In this document: positions 13,040 to 24,535 of the stretch, in pieces | How the letters are laid out: each line of letters starts with the position of its first letter | How positions within the stretch are numbered: the stretch's first letter is position 1 | Assembly (NCBI GenBank): GCA_964058805.1 | Contig: CAXKVV010000413.1 | Span: 1-60,542 of the forward strand | From: Schoenoplectus triqueter | Lineage: Eukaryota; Streptophyta; Magnoliopsida; Poales; Cyperaceae | DNA: 60,542 bases | Direction: 5' to 3' | The notes under the pieces: model-generated | The model's database searches: none | The model's input: the letters and a program-made list of their open reading frames with translations, nothing else | What the model was told of the DNA's origin: nothing | Made by a program: the position numbers and the translations under genes

Positions 13040-13051
13040 CTTTATATATAG
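13040..13051 (-). promoter_or_regulatory. TATA box of the exchanger gene
   Basis: On the minus strand the sequence reads CTATATATAAAG, a good TATA match, about 440 bases upstream of the ATG at 12599. Transcription would start near 13010 and require the 5' UTR intron inferred from the acceptor before the ATG. A leader uORF (ATG at about 13011-13009) is open for about 40 codons if that leader is used. Confidence 0.55.
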
Positions 13052-13099
13052 TATGATGACATGCACGGAGGAGGTAAAGGCGTAGAGCTTCAATTTGGA

Positions 13100-13508
13100 A
13101 AAGGAGGGACGTGCGTCCCAGTCCCAGAGAAAAAGGGCAAGACGAAGAAGACACAAATCTGTTCTATTGCTTTTGCTCAATTGGTTCGCATTTGTTTATT
13201 GGTTCTTTTCGCTTTTGGATTCCATTTCAATCATGGCGGATTGAGACTTTCATTTGAGTGCAAAAATTAAAATTAATTCGAAGAATAAAATAAATAAATT
13301 TTAGAAATATATATAAAAATAAAGGTATTAATATAAAAAAAAAAAATTCAGAGGGGGGCAGCTGCTCGTGGCTCTACTTCTTCCACCTCTGATTTCAATA
13401 AACTTCAAATGAGAATTGAGAAGGATCATGCACGCGTTATGCTTCGGAATCCCGGAATGCGACGCTCAAAACTGTTATTTCCAATGGAAATAGTACTGAA
13501 TTTGCAAG
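13100..13508. other. intergenic spacer, no gene seen
   Basis: AT-rich spacer between the exchanger promoter and a copia LTR. Short ORFs here overlap the promoter and leader and show no protein family signature. Confidence 0.5.
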
Positions 13509-14168
13509 TGTTATGTTATTAACAAAATTTAATTGTAAATGTTACGAATATCTTTATTCTTAAAATTATGGAAATATATTTTACTTAATGTTAAAATTTC
13601 ATTGTTTACGGACCGCAAAGAATTTTTGCGGACAACAAATATTTGGTTCTAAAAACAGTATGTTTTCTACAGACCAAATTTTTGACTCTGGTTCAGTTCT
13701 TACTGACCACAAATGATTATTGCCGACCGTAAATATTGGGTCGCAGAAATTTCAAACTTTCTGTGAAAATTTTTTTTTCACACTATTTTGAATCAGATTC
13801 ATTCTCTCTGTTATATATTCATCCTAATGCTCTGAGGGGGTGTAGGTGGCATATGAGTGTGTCTAAGACATCATCAAGGAGAGAGAACATGAGAGAAAGC
13901 TTGATTCCTTCATGTCCGGAGTAGAGCAAGCATTTGTGCGTGAAAATGGAAGAGATTATGATATCTAAATTGTGGAGTAGTCGGATAGGATCAGTCTTAA
14001 CAGTGATTCATTTCCAACTAAGCGATTCTCTGAGATTTACGGTGCAGGAGATGCAGCGCAAGGGGTTAGGCATGCCGGATGTGATTGGAGACGCAAGATC
14101 AAAGTGAAAGTTTTCGCTAGTAAATCTGAATTTCTTTATCTCCATTATTTTTCAACAGTGGTATCAGA
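13509..14168 (+). mobile_element. Ty1/copia solo LTR with primer-binding site
   Basis: The LTR begins TGTTATG (13509) and ends TTCAACA (14157), about 649 bases. It is followed one base later by TGGTATCAGA (14159-14168), the primer-binding site for initiator methionine tRNA used by copia elements. No gag or pol follows; AT-rich sequence and then an inverted repeat begin. The element is therefore an LTR with a short leader stub. Near its start it carries a palindromic GCGGACCGC-type block (13608-13636). Confidence 0.75.
13608..13740. repeat. palindromic GACCGC module in a copia LTR
   Basis: ACGGACCGCAAAG is followed by TTTTTGCGGAC as an inverted match. Further on come CTCTGGTTCAGTTCT and GCCGACCGTAAATATTGGG. 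The order (GACCGCAAA, CTGGTTCA, GACCG.AA, TTGGG) matches the block in the Athila-like LTRs at 53511-53600. Confidence 0.65.
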
Positions 14169-14737
14169 ATTATGAGTGCTCCTTTTCATTTATAATTGAT
14201 ATCTAAGTCTTGATTATGATTTCTAATTGTTTTCATGTAATTTGTGATCTCAATTTCTTGATTGTTTGAAAGAATTCATGAAAATTTTGTCTGGTGTTCA
14301 GAACAGACAGATTTTCTGAACTGTCTGATATTATAACATAATTTTTATATCTTTATGTTATTTAAATAACTTGATGTTTTTCATAACTATAGTAGAGCTC
14401 TCAGTAAATTTTTCAGAAAGTGAATGAACTCGTCAATTGGATAAGTAGAAAGAAAGTTATGGTAGTCACAATTAGAAAGTATCAGATTTTTAAAATCAGT
14501 GATCTTTCTGTAGTACGGACTAATTTTCTCTCAATTGGTAATTAGAAATTGTGTGACATATTTATGGATAGTTCACTTGAGAACTATCCAGAAAATCTAA
14601 GAACACAAATTTTGGATTTACGAGTAAAAATTATGATGATCACAAGAATGACAAGTTGTCAGAACAGGATAATTATTTTTTTTTGTTTTCGTAAGAACGT
14701 AACTTATTTATCAAACGGTGGTCAGGTGTTTGAGTTG
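14169..14737. other. AT-rich copia leader remnant, no gene
   Basis: The sequence after the copia primer-binding site has no gag match. The 120-codon open frame from 14549 is low complexity and has no recognisable motif. Confidence 0.4.
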
Positions 14738-16235
14738 TTTTTAAGGGCAATTTTATATTTTGCCCTTTTTTTAAAATTTTTGAAACAAAATACTCTCTCC
14801 TCTAAATTGTTCAACAAAATACTCTTATGTACTTTATTTTTCTATTTTTTTTTCTTTTTCATCTCCATTACTATGCTATATTTATTTTTTCATTTAATTT
14901 CTTTCATTTAACATATATTTTCATATGTAAAAGAATTTCATATGATATAGACTTATATTCATGAAATTTTTAAAAATATTATATATTTAAAAATAATTAC
15001 AATTTATGTTTATTTTTATTCTAGTATGTTTGTATTCATTAATTATATATTTCTAAAATGATCCTTAGATTATTGAATATATTTCAAAATAAATAATAAT
15101 ACTGTTGTTCTAAATATAATAAAGTAATATAAAATAAATGTTTTTCTTTATAAATCTTGCAAAATAATAACAAATATAAAAATTGCATTTGGAACATATA
15201 TTAAATCATTTAGTAAATAAAATAATATAAATTAAATGTTAACTTCTTTTTGTTAAATAAATTTTATTTTTTATTTTATCAATCATCATATAGTATTAGG
15301 CTAGGATGACTCAAATTATATGTATTTTTGAATAAATTTATAATATCATTAAAATTTTTATAAATTAAGATTTTATGAAAATTTGAGTGTATAAATGAAA
15401 AAGAATAAATTAAAAAATAAACAAGATATATTGTTAATTATTTTATATGAAAATATGTATCTAAATGAAAGAAACTAAATGAAAATAAATAAATAAAGCA
15501 TAATAATGGAGATGAAAGAGAAAAAATAAATAAAGCATAATAATGAAGATGAAAGAGAAAAAAATTATCCATAAGGACATTTTTTTTGAATAATTTGGAG
15601 AAGAGGACATTTTGTTTTGAAGTTTTTGAAAGAAGAGCAAAATATAAAATTGTCCGTTTGAGTCATTCTAGCCTAATGTTATATGATGAGTGATAAAATA
15701 AAAAAATAAAATTTATTTAACAAAATGAATTTAACATTTAATGTATATTATTTTATTTACTTAATGATTTAATATATGTTTCAAATGTAATTTTTATATT
15801 TGTTATTATTTGCAAGATTTATAAAGAAAAACATTTATTTTATATTACTTTGTTATATTTAGAACAACAGTATTATTATTTATTTTGAAATATATTCAAT
15901 AACCTAGGAATCATTTTAAAAATATATAATTAATGAATACAAACATACTAGAATAAAAACAAACACAAATTGTTATTATTTTAAATACATAATATTTTTA
16001 AAAAGTTCATGAATATAAATCTATATCATATGAAATTTTCTTTACATATGAAAATATATGTTAAATGAAAGAAACTAAATGAAAAAGATAAATAAAGCAT
16101 AGTAATGAAGACGGAAAAGAAAAAAAATAGAAAAATAAGGTACACAAGGGCATTTTGTTGAACAATTTAGAGGGAAGGGTATTTTGTTTCAAAAATTTTA
16201 AAAGAAGGGCAAAATATAAAATTGCCCTTTTAAGG
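14738..16235. repeat. 1.5-kb nested inverted repeat
   Basis: The left arm (about 14738-15318) starts AAGGGCAATTTTATATTTTG and the right arm (about 15655-16235) ends in its complement. The arms stay complementary over ~580 bases, including GGCTAGGATGACTCAAA against TTGAGTCATTCTAGCC near the centre. The 340-base spacer itself carries another copy of the end sequence (15480-15655) in the right-arm orientation. This fits one MITE nested beside or duplicated from another. No ORF of interest is present. Confidence 0.8.
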
Positions 16236-16731
16236 GCAGGAGTTTTAATTTTTATAGATGTTTGTCTTTATTTTTAAAACTTAAAATGGACACTGATATA
16301 TTTACCAAAAAAACAAACTTATTTCATTAAAGGAGACAAAAAAAATGATGTGAAATTGGAAAACCAGCCAAAAATAAAATCCGCTGTCGTCGGTCAATCT
16401 CATAGTCATACCATGCTTTAAAAATAGAAAATATAGAAAATAATAATATCAATCAGTCGTTCTCATGCGTGCAGACAGGGGCAGAGCTTCATGCATTTAT
16501 TTTGAGCTCTGATCCCTCTTATTTAAGAAATTTAATAAACAAATAAATAATACTTTACATAAATTACTCTATAATATATGAATTGGCACCTTAATTTTGA
16601 TTAATTGAACATGAAACTCCGTGTGCAGAACGTGTGATTATTTAAGCTTCCACGCAAGACATCTAAATTACTGTCATATTCTCATCTCACATTTCCTGTA
16701 CAACAATTAAATTGTTGCTTTCTATTAGATC

Positions 16732-16883
16732 CAGGGGGAGTTAGAAAAAATCGATAGGGGTGCCCGATTCAAATAAATAGAATATTCGGGTAAAAAAATA
16801 TTTTTTATTATACGACCTTTATTTTTTAGTGAATCGAGGGGTTGCCCGCGTGCCGGCTGACGTCTACCTTGGATCCGCCCCTA
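16732..16883. mobile_element. 152-bp hAT-like MITE with 8-bp TSD
   Basis: Flanked by the direct repeat ATTAGATC at 16724-16731 and 16884-16891. The ends are CAGGGG... and ...GGATCCGCCCCTA. The 8-bp duplication is the hAT signature. The right end resembles the ends of the elements at 46977, 56360 and 58743. Confidence 0.85.
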
Positions 16884-16979
16884 ATTAGATCGTATTATAA
16901 TCATATAATACTATGAGTTAAAGGCTTTATAAGACGAGTTTGTGAAAAAAGATGTGCATATATGCACTGAAATAATATG

Positions 16980-18960
16980 TTTTTAGTCTATTAAGTTTTA
17001 TTTTATTTATTATTTCATTTAAATAAATAAAATTATCAAAATATACAAAGTTATTTTGAATATTGTCTTCTATTTATTTATATTATAATCATTGTGAGCT
17101 CAAAACTTTATAGTACAAATTTGACACAAAGATGAATCTAAATGCATTAAATGATATTTCTTTTATTAATTTGTTCAAATTTTATATCATTTATCATTTT
17201 ATTTCAACAAATAAACTCATCAAATATACAAAGTTGTTAAGAATGTATTCTGCTATAAATTTATATTACAATCATTGCGTGGTCGAGCCTTATGTTACAA
17301 ATTACGCAGAAAAAATAACGTAAATGTATTAAAATAATATTATTTATTTAGTTTATTTGAGTTATATATATATATATATTATCTCATTTTAACAAATCAA
17401 ATATAAAAAATACACAAAGTTGCAAGCTCAAAGATTCATAACTCGAGTTGCACACAAATAAAAATACAAAACGCATTAAAATAATATTTCTTCTATTTGT
17501 CTATTTAAATTTTTATCATTTGTAGGGTTATTTCAACACATAAAATTATCAAAATATATAAAATTATTTTTAATATTATAATTAATATAATTTTAAGGCT
17601 TTATAATATGAGTTGTGCACAAAAATTAATATAAATACATTAAAATAATGCATTTTAGTTAGTTTATTCAAGTTTTGTATTATTTGTTATTTTATTTCAA
17701 TAAAATCATTAAAATATATAAAAATTATTTTCAACATAGTATTCTATTAATTTATATTATATATGTCACGTGTTGGAGCCTCTATGACACGAATTATGTA
17801 AAAAAATTAACAAAATTTTATTAAAATGATACTTTAATCTATTAAAGTTTCACATCATTTGTTGTCTGATTTCAATAAATAGAATCATCAAAATAGATAA
17901 AGTTATTCTAAATATTATTATTATTGCGCTTGAGTCTTTATGACATGAATTACTCAAAAAGATTAACACAAATATAATAAAATAATACTTCTTCTATTAG
18001 TTAATTTGAGTTTATTTTATTTGTTGTCTCATTTGAAAAAATAAAAATTATCAAAATAAATAAAATTATTTTGAATGTTGTCTTATATTATTATGACTAA
18101 AAGCTCAAGATTTTATGACACGAATGCGCACAAAAATGAATATAAATATATTAAAATAATTTTACTTTGTTAGTTTATTCAAATTTTTAACATTATAATC
18201 TCATTTTAATATATAAAATCTCAAAAATAGACAAATTTTTTAGTGTTATTTTTTATTGATTTATATTATAATAGTTCAAATTCAAGATTTTATTACATGA
18301 GTTACACACAAATATTATTATAAATGCATTAAAATACACAATGTTAGTCTATTTGAGTTTTTAATATATATTTTTTCTATTAGTCTATTTGAGTTTTTTT
18401 TTATCATTTAAAACTCCATTTCAACATATAATTATCAAAATACACAATATTATTTTAAATGTTGTCTTCTATTGGTTTATATTATATTTACCATGAGATC
18501 AAGATTTTATAATACGAGTTTTTGCACAAATTGAATACAAATGTATTAAAATGATATTTTTTTAGTTTATTCGAGTTTTATATCATTTGTTATTTCATTT
18601 TAACAAATAAAATGATTAAAATACCCGATATTATTTTGAACGTAGTATTCTATTAATTTATATTATAATAATTATGTGCTCGAGTCTTTATGACTCGAAT
18701 TGCACATAAAAGTTAATATAAATATATAAAAATAATATTTTTTTAAGTTTATTTGAGTTTTATATCTTGTGTTGTCTCATTTTAATAAATAAAATAATTA
18801 AAATACATAAAGTTATTTTAAACGTTGTGTTATGTTGATTTATATTATAATAATTATGTTCTGAAGATTTTAAGCACAAAGTTAATAACAATATAATTAA
18901 TATAAATTTTATAATGAGAGCATAATTAATGTAAAATTTATTATAACAACATAATTATTA
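16980..18960. repeat. tandem array of ~180-bp AT-rich units
   Basis: A TATATTATAAT-like landmark followed by CTCGAGTCTTTATGACACGAAT-like text recurs near 17085, 17264, 17570, 17755, 17912, 18096, 18270, 18477, 18658 and 18840. Each unit also has AAAATACACAAAGTTATTTT-like and CATTAAAATAATATTTC-like blocks. The spacing is about 180 bases, with about eleven diverged units. Satellite-like; no coding signal. Confidence 0.8.
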
Positions 18961-19930
18961 TCACTGTTGATTAATTTTGATGTCCGCAAAGATGAGGGCA
19001 AACTGAACCTGGACAGAAAGACCTTATAAATGCAAACGGGTACATATTTTATTGGTTAGAAGCAAATGATGACTTGCCCATTAATCCTATTAAATTAAAT
19101 ATGTCAATTACATTGCTGGTCAATTATTTTCTTTAATAATTGTGATGAATTTCATTTGCAGAGTCAGTGCAATCAACTGAGGCCGACAGCTGCAATTATT
19201 GGTTGGCAACAGTGAATTTGTCTCCAACACACACACAACACGTGCGTGCGCTCCCTCAAAGTCTCAAACCAGGAGACCTCATAGTCTATGAATTCACATT
19301 ACTTTACATAGATAAAATGCTTAAAAAAAGCGGGTTCTGTAAATTTAAAAATAGAGAGATTAATTTTATATATTTTATGATTTAATTTCAAGGACAATTA
19401 TTCTACTAAAAGTATTATAGATGACACTCACTCATAATTAGAGATAGTTTATAAGAATCAAGTCCTTAAACCCGGTCCGCTGATAAATCCGATCATTTAT
19501 AGTTGTACATTTTGTATTATATATATATTTTATATTTTTGTGTGTATTTTATATTTAAAAATTTGAAAAAAAAATAAAAAAATAAAAAAGTAAAATTCCT
19601 TCAAATTTAATTCTCATTCGGTCCTTAAAATCTAAAGAACTTGATAAAAACTGAATCTTTTAAATTTAATATTCTAAAAATGATTTTTAAATCCGACGCT
19701 TTTATAAACGCACTAGATCCGGCTCTTAAGAAGCCTCTCTAAAAATGACGCTACTCATAGTTTATTTGCTTAATGGAGTACTAACTTGTTGTGCACTCGA
19801 TTTACAAATAAGCGGGCTGTTATATAAAGTCTCAATCTGGGCCGAGATCAATTTTGGTACGGCTTTTCGATCGCTCGCCCCGCTTTGGTCCAGTTGTTAT
19901 TTCTTGAAGCAGAAGTAGACGGATCCGGAT
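18961..19930. other. intergenic spacer upstream of the proteasome gene
   Basis: AT-rich sequence with a short low-confidence ORF at 19167-19385. A possible MITE lies around 19415-19760, where GATGACACTCACTCAT on the left faces ATGACGCTACTCAT on the right. I see no supported gene. Confidence 0.4.
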
Positions 19931-19934
19931 CCAC

Positions 19935-20085
19935 TGTCGCGCGGCACGGTGCGGCGCAGCACGTGATCCGTTCGATCACTTCGAGATTCGTGCTAGTACT
20001 TTAAAATTCGAGTTAGAACGAATCTCAAAGTGATCGAACGGACCACGTGCTGCGCCGCACGATGCCGCACGACAGCTGATCTGGT
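19935..20085. repeat. GC-rich foldback with two G-boxes at the proteasome gene 5' end
   Basis: The left arm (about 19935-19991) and right arm (about 20018-20085) are inverted copies; the matched core includes GTGCGGCGCAGCACGTG and GTTCGATCACTT. Each arm contains a CACGTG G-box. The loop is about 25-30 bases. It sits just upstream of or inside the 5' UTR of the proteasome gene. Confidence 0.8.
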
Positions 20086-20839
20086 TCCGAAGTAGACTGT
20101 CCCTCTCGCAAGCAAAGAGCTCTCTCCTCTGTGCTCTATCCGATCCAACTTCCAAGAGGAAAATAAATTTTGAATTAGAACCTGAATCGAGCTTCCATTC
20201 CCCAAAGGAGGTGTCAGGTATGACAGTAGCGCCGTAATGTTATCCTATTTTTCCCTGAATCTCATCGGACTCGTTCCATTAGGGTTTTCCGACTTTTTCT
20301 GGGAGAAATATGATTTTTTTTTTTAATTCTGATCGTGCTCCCTGTATGTTTGCAAAAGAAGAAGACGCTGAAAGGAGATAAAATAATAGAATTTAACGGA
20401 ATGACGACGTGCAAACGCGATTGCATTACTATGTGCATGAATACGAGATTCAAGCGATGTGATCTATTACTGATTTTCGATCCCAATACAATTATATTTC
20501 TCATATTTCTTTACATAAGCTCAATTACGCTTGTTTTTCATCTCTTAACTATACTATTGTTTCTTCAGTTTTACAATACGCATACGTCATTATGCTTCTA
20601 TGCATGTAAATGTGAATGATGTGAGATGCAGAGCATCAAGAGAGCATAATAATGTACTAAGCTCTCTAGATGCACATGGCATTTTTAAGTAATTATAGCT
20701 AGTTAAATTGCTGTTGCCCAAAAATTTAGGGCTGTTCTGTAACATAACATCAATTAATATTTATCAATGTTACACGGATTTGATATTTAGTAACTTCTGA
20801 TTGCAGCTTTTGTTTCTTTCTTTTCTTTTTCCCCATAGA

Positions 20840-23800
20840 ATGGTGAAGATGATGGATTTACCAACAAAAGGTGGCTTCAGTTTTGATCTCTGCACGAGGA
20901 ATGAGATGCTGCTAAAGAATGGAGTACAGATGCCCCCTTTTAGAAAGACTGGTACAACCATTGTTGGTTTGGTTTTTCAGGTTTGTTGTTATTTATACTG
21001 AAAGCAAGAAAGGATTCACAACAGTCTTATTAGGTTTTATTTTACATGAATAGTACAAATTGATAAGTTTAGCCAATTGAGGTATTTTGACTGACTCATT
21101 CCCTTCATAATTATATGAAGGATGGGATGAGGTTTTATTTGTGTTATGAAGGTTAAATTGTGAGACACATTTTCACAAACTTGTGGTGGTACTGAAGCTT
21201 GATAAATCTAAAGACTGGTTAGACACTAGGGGTGGTATTGAAGCTTTATTGACAGATGATTGCCCAATTTGACAGTGAACCAGCTATTCATTTTAATTGA
21301 GTGATAACTGCTTTATCTTTGGTTAGCTGAGGTTTCTTTTTTCCATATTTGAGGGCTATTTTGGGTTACTTATGAAAAAAAGATGTTAGTAGTTAGTACT
21401 ATGTTATTTCATATTTCCAAATGCTAGCTGTTTTACACAACTCCTTGCTATGTGATATGATACTATTAGGACGGAGTTGTACTTGGGGCAGATACCAGGG
21501 CAACAGAGGGACCAATCGTGGCTGATAAAAATTGTGAAAAGATACATTTCATGGCACCTAACATTTATTGTTGTGGTGCTGGCACTGCTGCAGATACTGA
21601 GGCAGTTACAGGTACATGAAAATCGACTCATTTACTTACATTACCAACCCCCTAACACACACACATACCCAACCTTAGTGCATACTTCCAGAACTGCTGT
21701 TTAGACAGATTCCAGTAGTTGGGTTCTATGAGATACATGAAATGTACAGTATCGAAATTGATGTTAATTTCTGTTTTGAGTTATTTTTATTTCACTTCTT
21801 GTTGTAGTATTTTGTACCTCATGGTTGTATCCCTTCTAAAAATGAGAAATCAGCAAATATATGCATAGCTTTGCTTTAATTCACCTAAAGGTCATTTTGT
21901 TCGCACTAGTAGAGCATATATAAATTCTCGGAAGAAGAAGATGCTCTTAGCTGGTTTAAGCAGCTGTTAACAACCAGTGCTGTCCTTTCATGTTGTCCTG
22001 TGATGTGTGCTTTACATTTTCTTAGAAAAAGTCGGATATACAAGTACAAATTTATTACTCATCTTTTTCCCTAGACATGGTCAGCTCACAGTTGCAGCTC
22101 CACCGATATGCCACCGGCCGTGAGTCAAGAGTAGTCACTGCTCTTACTCTCCTCAAAACACATCTATTTAGGTACTACTTTTGTTCTTTTCAATTGTACC
22201 TTTTGATTTATCTTGTCCATTAATGATAATTAGTGAGCCATTGAGTTCCAATGCTTGGGCATGTACTGCTATGATTCTGTCTTCAAGTTACATTGAGGTG
22301 ATTTTTTTTAGTTAATGTTTTGGCCAGATTTATGTTTTTGTTCCAATCATTGTCATAACAATTATTTGGCATGTAAAATAATAATAAAAGAATTATTTAC
22401 AAAGAGCTAATTTGTAGAACTTTTATTGCAGCTACCAAGGTCATGTTAGCGCTGCTCTAGTTCTTGGTGGGGTTGATGTTACAGGACCGCATCTCCACAC
22501 AGTTAAGTATTGTAATAACTAATAATATCTATCAACTTGTACCCTTCCTGAACCAAGAAATATGATACGCAGCTACATAATTTGTCAAACTATTTTCATT
22601 TAACTGCAAAGCCAAGGAATTACCATCCTTTGTTTATTACTTTTGCAATATGCTTTAAAAGAAATTAAACTTGCTTTTGGGTAATTGTATTTTAATAAAA
22701 GGCCAAATTACCTCACGAATTATGTTAGCAACTGTAGTGAGAGTAGAAAGTATCAAAAGTCGAGAAATTTTGTGCTTTAACTTCACTCCACCTTAGAATG
22801 CGTTGATGCATTTCTATTGGGTGCATTAGAACACCTTAAAGCACTTGAATCATGGCTAGTTCACTTGCCAAACATACACTGTAAGTAGCAGTTCTTTATA
22901 TTAGTCAACAAGGCAGTTGGGCGATTTCTTATGTCAATAATAAGTTTCAGAGGCAAGTTTGTGATGCATTTTACTCATATTAGCAAGATATGATGTTGTT
23001 GAATGTAGGTTTACCCACATGGATCAACTGACACTCTTCCTTTCGCAACCATGGGTTCTGGATCTTTGGCTGCTATGTCTGTGTTCGAGTCCAAATACAG
23101 AGAAGGCCTAACTGTAAGCCTACCTTCTCCTTTTAACCTTTTGTATGGAATAGCTGGAAGGACATTTACTGGCTCCAAACTATTAATTTGTTGTCGTTTA
23201 CTTTTGAAATGATGTCCCTTTAACTTCCAGCACCCCCTTCCCTTTAGATGTCTCTGCAGATGAAGGCATGAACCATCACAGTTGTGCTATAGGTCACACA
23301 ACCACAACAACAACAAAGCTTTTAATCCAAAATAAATTGGGGTAGGCTAGAAATGAAACCCAATCTGAGATCATAGAGATCAGAGATCTCAAATATCATG
23401 TTGTGCTATAGGTCACATTCCAGTAAATTGTTGAATTAACATTACTTGTTATAATAAGTTCCTTTTGATCATTGTTTCAGAGAGAAGAGGGTATAGAACT
23501 TGTTGCGGAGGCGATATGCGCTGGTATCTTTAATGACTTGGGCAGTGGAAGCAATGTTGATGTTTGCGTTATTACCAAGGTGCACAAAGATATTTGTTAT
23601 TAAACTTAAGTAGGGAGAAGGTGAAAGGCTGGTACTAGACTCACCATGAATTGGCTAGGTTCAGTGACCTGGCTTTCTGAAAACTGACGAGATTTCGCTT
23701 CAGTCTTTTACACTAATTCAAGTACACTAGTAAATAAAAGACAAAAATATATTACCATATTTTAAGAAAAATAAATTGTGAGGATTACATTATTGGAGTT

Positions 23801-24535
23801 TAACTGCTAGGTCAGTATTTGTGGATAACATGCTGTAATGCACAAGCAAGAACTACAATAAGAGAAATATTGGGACTGCTTACAAGTGTTGGAAATATCA
23901 AATTGTCAACAAGGTGTTTCATTAAGTGTTCTATTATTATATCCTTTTTTTTACAAGCAGGGTAAAACAGAGTACCTGAGGAACTACCAACTGCCAAATC
24001 CCAGGACCTACACCAGCTCCAAGGGATACACCTTCGTCAAGGGCCAGACTGGTAGGACTTCTCTACAGTATCTGTACTTTTTGTGTGTGGGTGGTGAAAA
24101 TGCTTGTAACTAGAGATCTTTTTTCCTACTTGCATGCCAACTGTAGTTCAAGTGCTAACATCATGATTTTGAGAGAGAATATTGGGCTTAGTTGGGGAAG
24201 TTTGAGCTTCTCTTGCACAATTGTTATTCCTCAAAGTCAACATTTGCCAACAGGTAACAACCAAACGCATACTGAAGAACAACCAAAATGCACCCTAAGC
24301 TTTTTTGCAATTGAGAATTAATGGTCGCATTTTAGGTTTTAACTGGGGCTCAACTTCATACTGGATTGTTGGTCGAGGTAATCTATAACTGAGGTATCAC
24401 TCAAGTCAGATAATTGGAATTTGCTGAGCTAATGTCGTCTACTTTGCTGGTTTTGCAGAGGTACTTTCAACAAAGATAACACAAATTCAGACGAAGGTTG
24501 AGACTGTACAAGGTGGGGATGCCATGGAAGAGTGA
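20840..24535 (+). CDS. PBB: 20S proteasome subunit beta type-7 (beta-2)
   Basis: Eight coding exons: 20840-20980, 21470-21611, 22075-22171, 22432-22501, 23009-23113, 23481-23579, 23961-24051 and 24459-24535. They total 822 bases (273 residues), the same length as Arabidopsis PBB1. This subunit supplies the trypsin-like activity of the proteasome core. The propeptide is removed before Thr39 in KTGTTIVGL, exposing the catalytic N-terminal threonine. Conserved blocks include [12 protein letters not shown] (Asp at position 17 of the mature enzyme), NCEKIH (Lys33 equivalent), [49 protein letters not shown] and [11 protein letters not shown]. The ATG lies two bases after an acceptor (ending 20838). 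A good donor at 20218 (TCAG/GTATGA) suggests a leader exon around 20086-20217 and a 5' UTR intron. The C-terminus is longer and more acidic (GGDAMEE) than I recall for Arabidopsis. Confidence 0.97.
23299..23399 (+). mobile_element. short SINE-like insertion with 18-bp TSD in a proteasome intron
   Basis: A 101-base insert is flanked by perfect 18-base direct repeats, GTTGTGCTATAGGTCACA, at 23281-23298 and 23400-23417. The insert holds the CAACAACAACAAAGCTTTT and TTGGGGTAGGCTAGA text typical of widespread plant SINE-type repeats (Au-like). Long target duplications point to target-primed retroposition. It lies in the intron between exons 5 and 6. Confidence 0.8.

Noticed and set aside
14549..14911. 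120-codon plus-strand ORF
   Set aside because: Low-complexity Phe/Leu/Ile-rich text that runs into the arm of the inverted repeat; no family match.
16980..18960. CRISPR-like regular repeat spacing
   Set aside because: The window is eukaryotic, units are ~180 bp and diverged along their whole length, with no distinct spacers.
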